A stretch of 5,505 nt of DNA from DASQDT01 sp036380435 (GTDB lineage: Bacteria > Acidobacteriota > Blastocatellia > Pyrinomonadales > Pyrinomonadaceae), in contig DASVES010000409.1 in NCBI GenBank assembly GCA_036380435.1, forward strand, positions 1-5,505, written 5' to 3'. Positions 4,783 to 5,505 of this stretch are shown here, piece after piece. Positions within the stretch are counted from its first letter, which is position 1, and every line of letters starts with the position of its first letter. The notes below the pieces were generated by a model. It saw only the letters and a program-made list of their open reading frames with translations. It was not told where the DNA came from and ran no database searches. A program made the position numbers and the translations under genes.

Positions 4783-5505
4783 TCACGGCCCGAAGCGGCG
4801 CTCGTACTCGCCCGAGGTGATGAAGGCCTGCACCATCTGCGAGCTGATGTGATTGCCGCCGAACTGGTTGAGCTTCCCCAGCCAGAAGTTGTACCCGCCG
4901 AAGTCCAGGTTCAATTCCGGCGCATCGTAGGGGTTCCTGCGCAGATACCCGTAGTACTGCATGAGGACGAAGGCGCGGGTGAAGAACTTCTGGTTGACGG
5001 CCCCGTTCTCGGCCACCTCGCGGAGCGCCCGCGCCTTCGTGATCTGCCCGAGCGTCAGGCGGCTGACGAGGCTGTCGCGCTCGGCCTGCGTGAGCGCGTT
5101 CTCCGTGTTCGCGTGCAGTGCGTTGACGAACTCCGCGGGCGTCATCGCATTGAGCGCGGCGAAGCGCGCGCGCGCGGCGAACTCGGCGGCGTAGGCCGCC
5201 TTGTTGGCCTCCAACTGCGCCTCGGCCCCCGCCTGCCCGATGACCACCCCGCGGCCGACCTGCTGGAGGTCGGGCAAAAACTCCCGCAGCGTCGTCGGCA
5301 CCGGCTCGCCCGCGCGCACCCCGTAGGCCGCCTGATACATCTTGTAGACGAAGTAGCCCGTCTCCTGAAACTCGCCGGAGACGAAGAAGGCCCCGGAGAC
5401 GTTGTTGCGGCAGACCTGCAAGTCGGCGTTGCCGCAGCCCGTCGTCTGGCCCATCCAGAAGGCGAGGCCCGAGGCGTCCGGCTCGCGGTTGAAGAAGTCG
5501 AGGTA
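4783..5505 (-). CDS. DUF4214-domain protein, C-terminal part (runs off the right edge)
   Basis: These are the last 240 residues of a larger protein. The reading frame stays open to the window edge, so the methionine at 5454 is internal and not the start. At the edge the frame reads YLDFFNREPDASGLAFW, and a second copy of this pattern appears near visible residues 185-208 (YGYLRRNP...GGYNFW). This Y-x2-L/F-x-R-x-PD...G...FW motif is typical of DUF4214, a helical domain of unknown function found at the C-terminus of many large secreted or surface proteins. The end, AFITSGEYERRFG, is also characteristic. Proteins of this exact style are abundant in acidobacteria of the Blastocatellia, often behind Calx-beta, NHL or other beta-rich repeats; what precedes it here is outside the window. 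It converges on the integrase remnant and is the chromosomal flank on that side. Confidence 0.85.
   Translation of the reverse strand, partial: YLDFFNREPDASGLAFWMGQTTGCGNADLQVCRNNVSGAFFVSGEFQETGYFVYKMYQAAYGVRAGEPVPTTLREFLPDLQQVGRGVVIGQAGAEAQLEANKAAYAAEFAARARFAALNAMTPAEFVNALHANTENALTQAERDSLVSRLTLGQITKARALREVAENGAVNQKFFTRAFVLMQYYGYLRRNPYDAPELNLDFGGYNFWLGKLNQFGGNHISSQMVQAFITSGEYERRFGP

Noticed and set aside
1..5505. CRISPR array, tRNA or rRNA genes
   Set aside because: No regularly spaced direct repeats, cloverleaf or rRNA-like sequence was seen on either strand.

Overview
The window reads as chromosomal DNA from a GC-rich soil or environmental bacterium, most likely an acidobacterium of the Blastocatellia/Pyrinomonadaceae type. 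That placement is an inference. It rests mainly on the DUF4214 protein at the right edge and on the style of the secreted and ankyrin proteins, and no marker gene is present to prove it.

Layout, left to right: (1) 1-98, a cluster of three inverted repeats, including a perfect 19-bp stem. (2) 144-668, minus strand, an exported cupin protein. (3) 669-951, a divergent intergenic region with one plausible sigma70-type promoter. (4) 952-2418, plus strand, an ankyrin-repeat protein with one transmembrane helix and a long Pro/Ala/Thr-rich tail. (5) 2452-4706, a decayed integron. (6) 4783 to the right edge, minus strand, the C-terminal part of a DUF4214 protein that continues beyond the window.

The integron remnant is the main result. 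A plus-strand pseudogene (4040-4706) is a broken integron integrase (IntI). It has lost its N-terminus and its catalytic tyrosine region, and it carries several frame changes and a stop. It keeps IntI-type sequence, including the RKYP-containing segment that separates IntI from XerC/XerD. Divergent from it, on the minus strand, lie two gene cassettes. Each is one ORF followed closely by an attC recombination site. Cassette 1 (about 3228-3943) carries a lower-GC, secreted protein of unknown function. Cassette 2 (about 2458-3227) carries a secreted protein with a bacterial SH3 domain. Three attC sites can be seen: 3938-4039, 3222-3309, and a degenerate one within about 2452-2595. The first is fused almost directly to the truncated integrase, so the integrase 5' end, attI and the usual cassette promoter appear to have been deleted.

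No antibiotic-resistance gene is visible. The visible cargo proteins all look exported, which fits the cell-surface or periplasmic bias often seen in environmental cassettes. Function is recognisable only at domain level for the cupin, ankyrin, SH3 and DUF4214 genes, and not at all for cassette 1.
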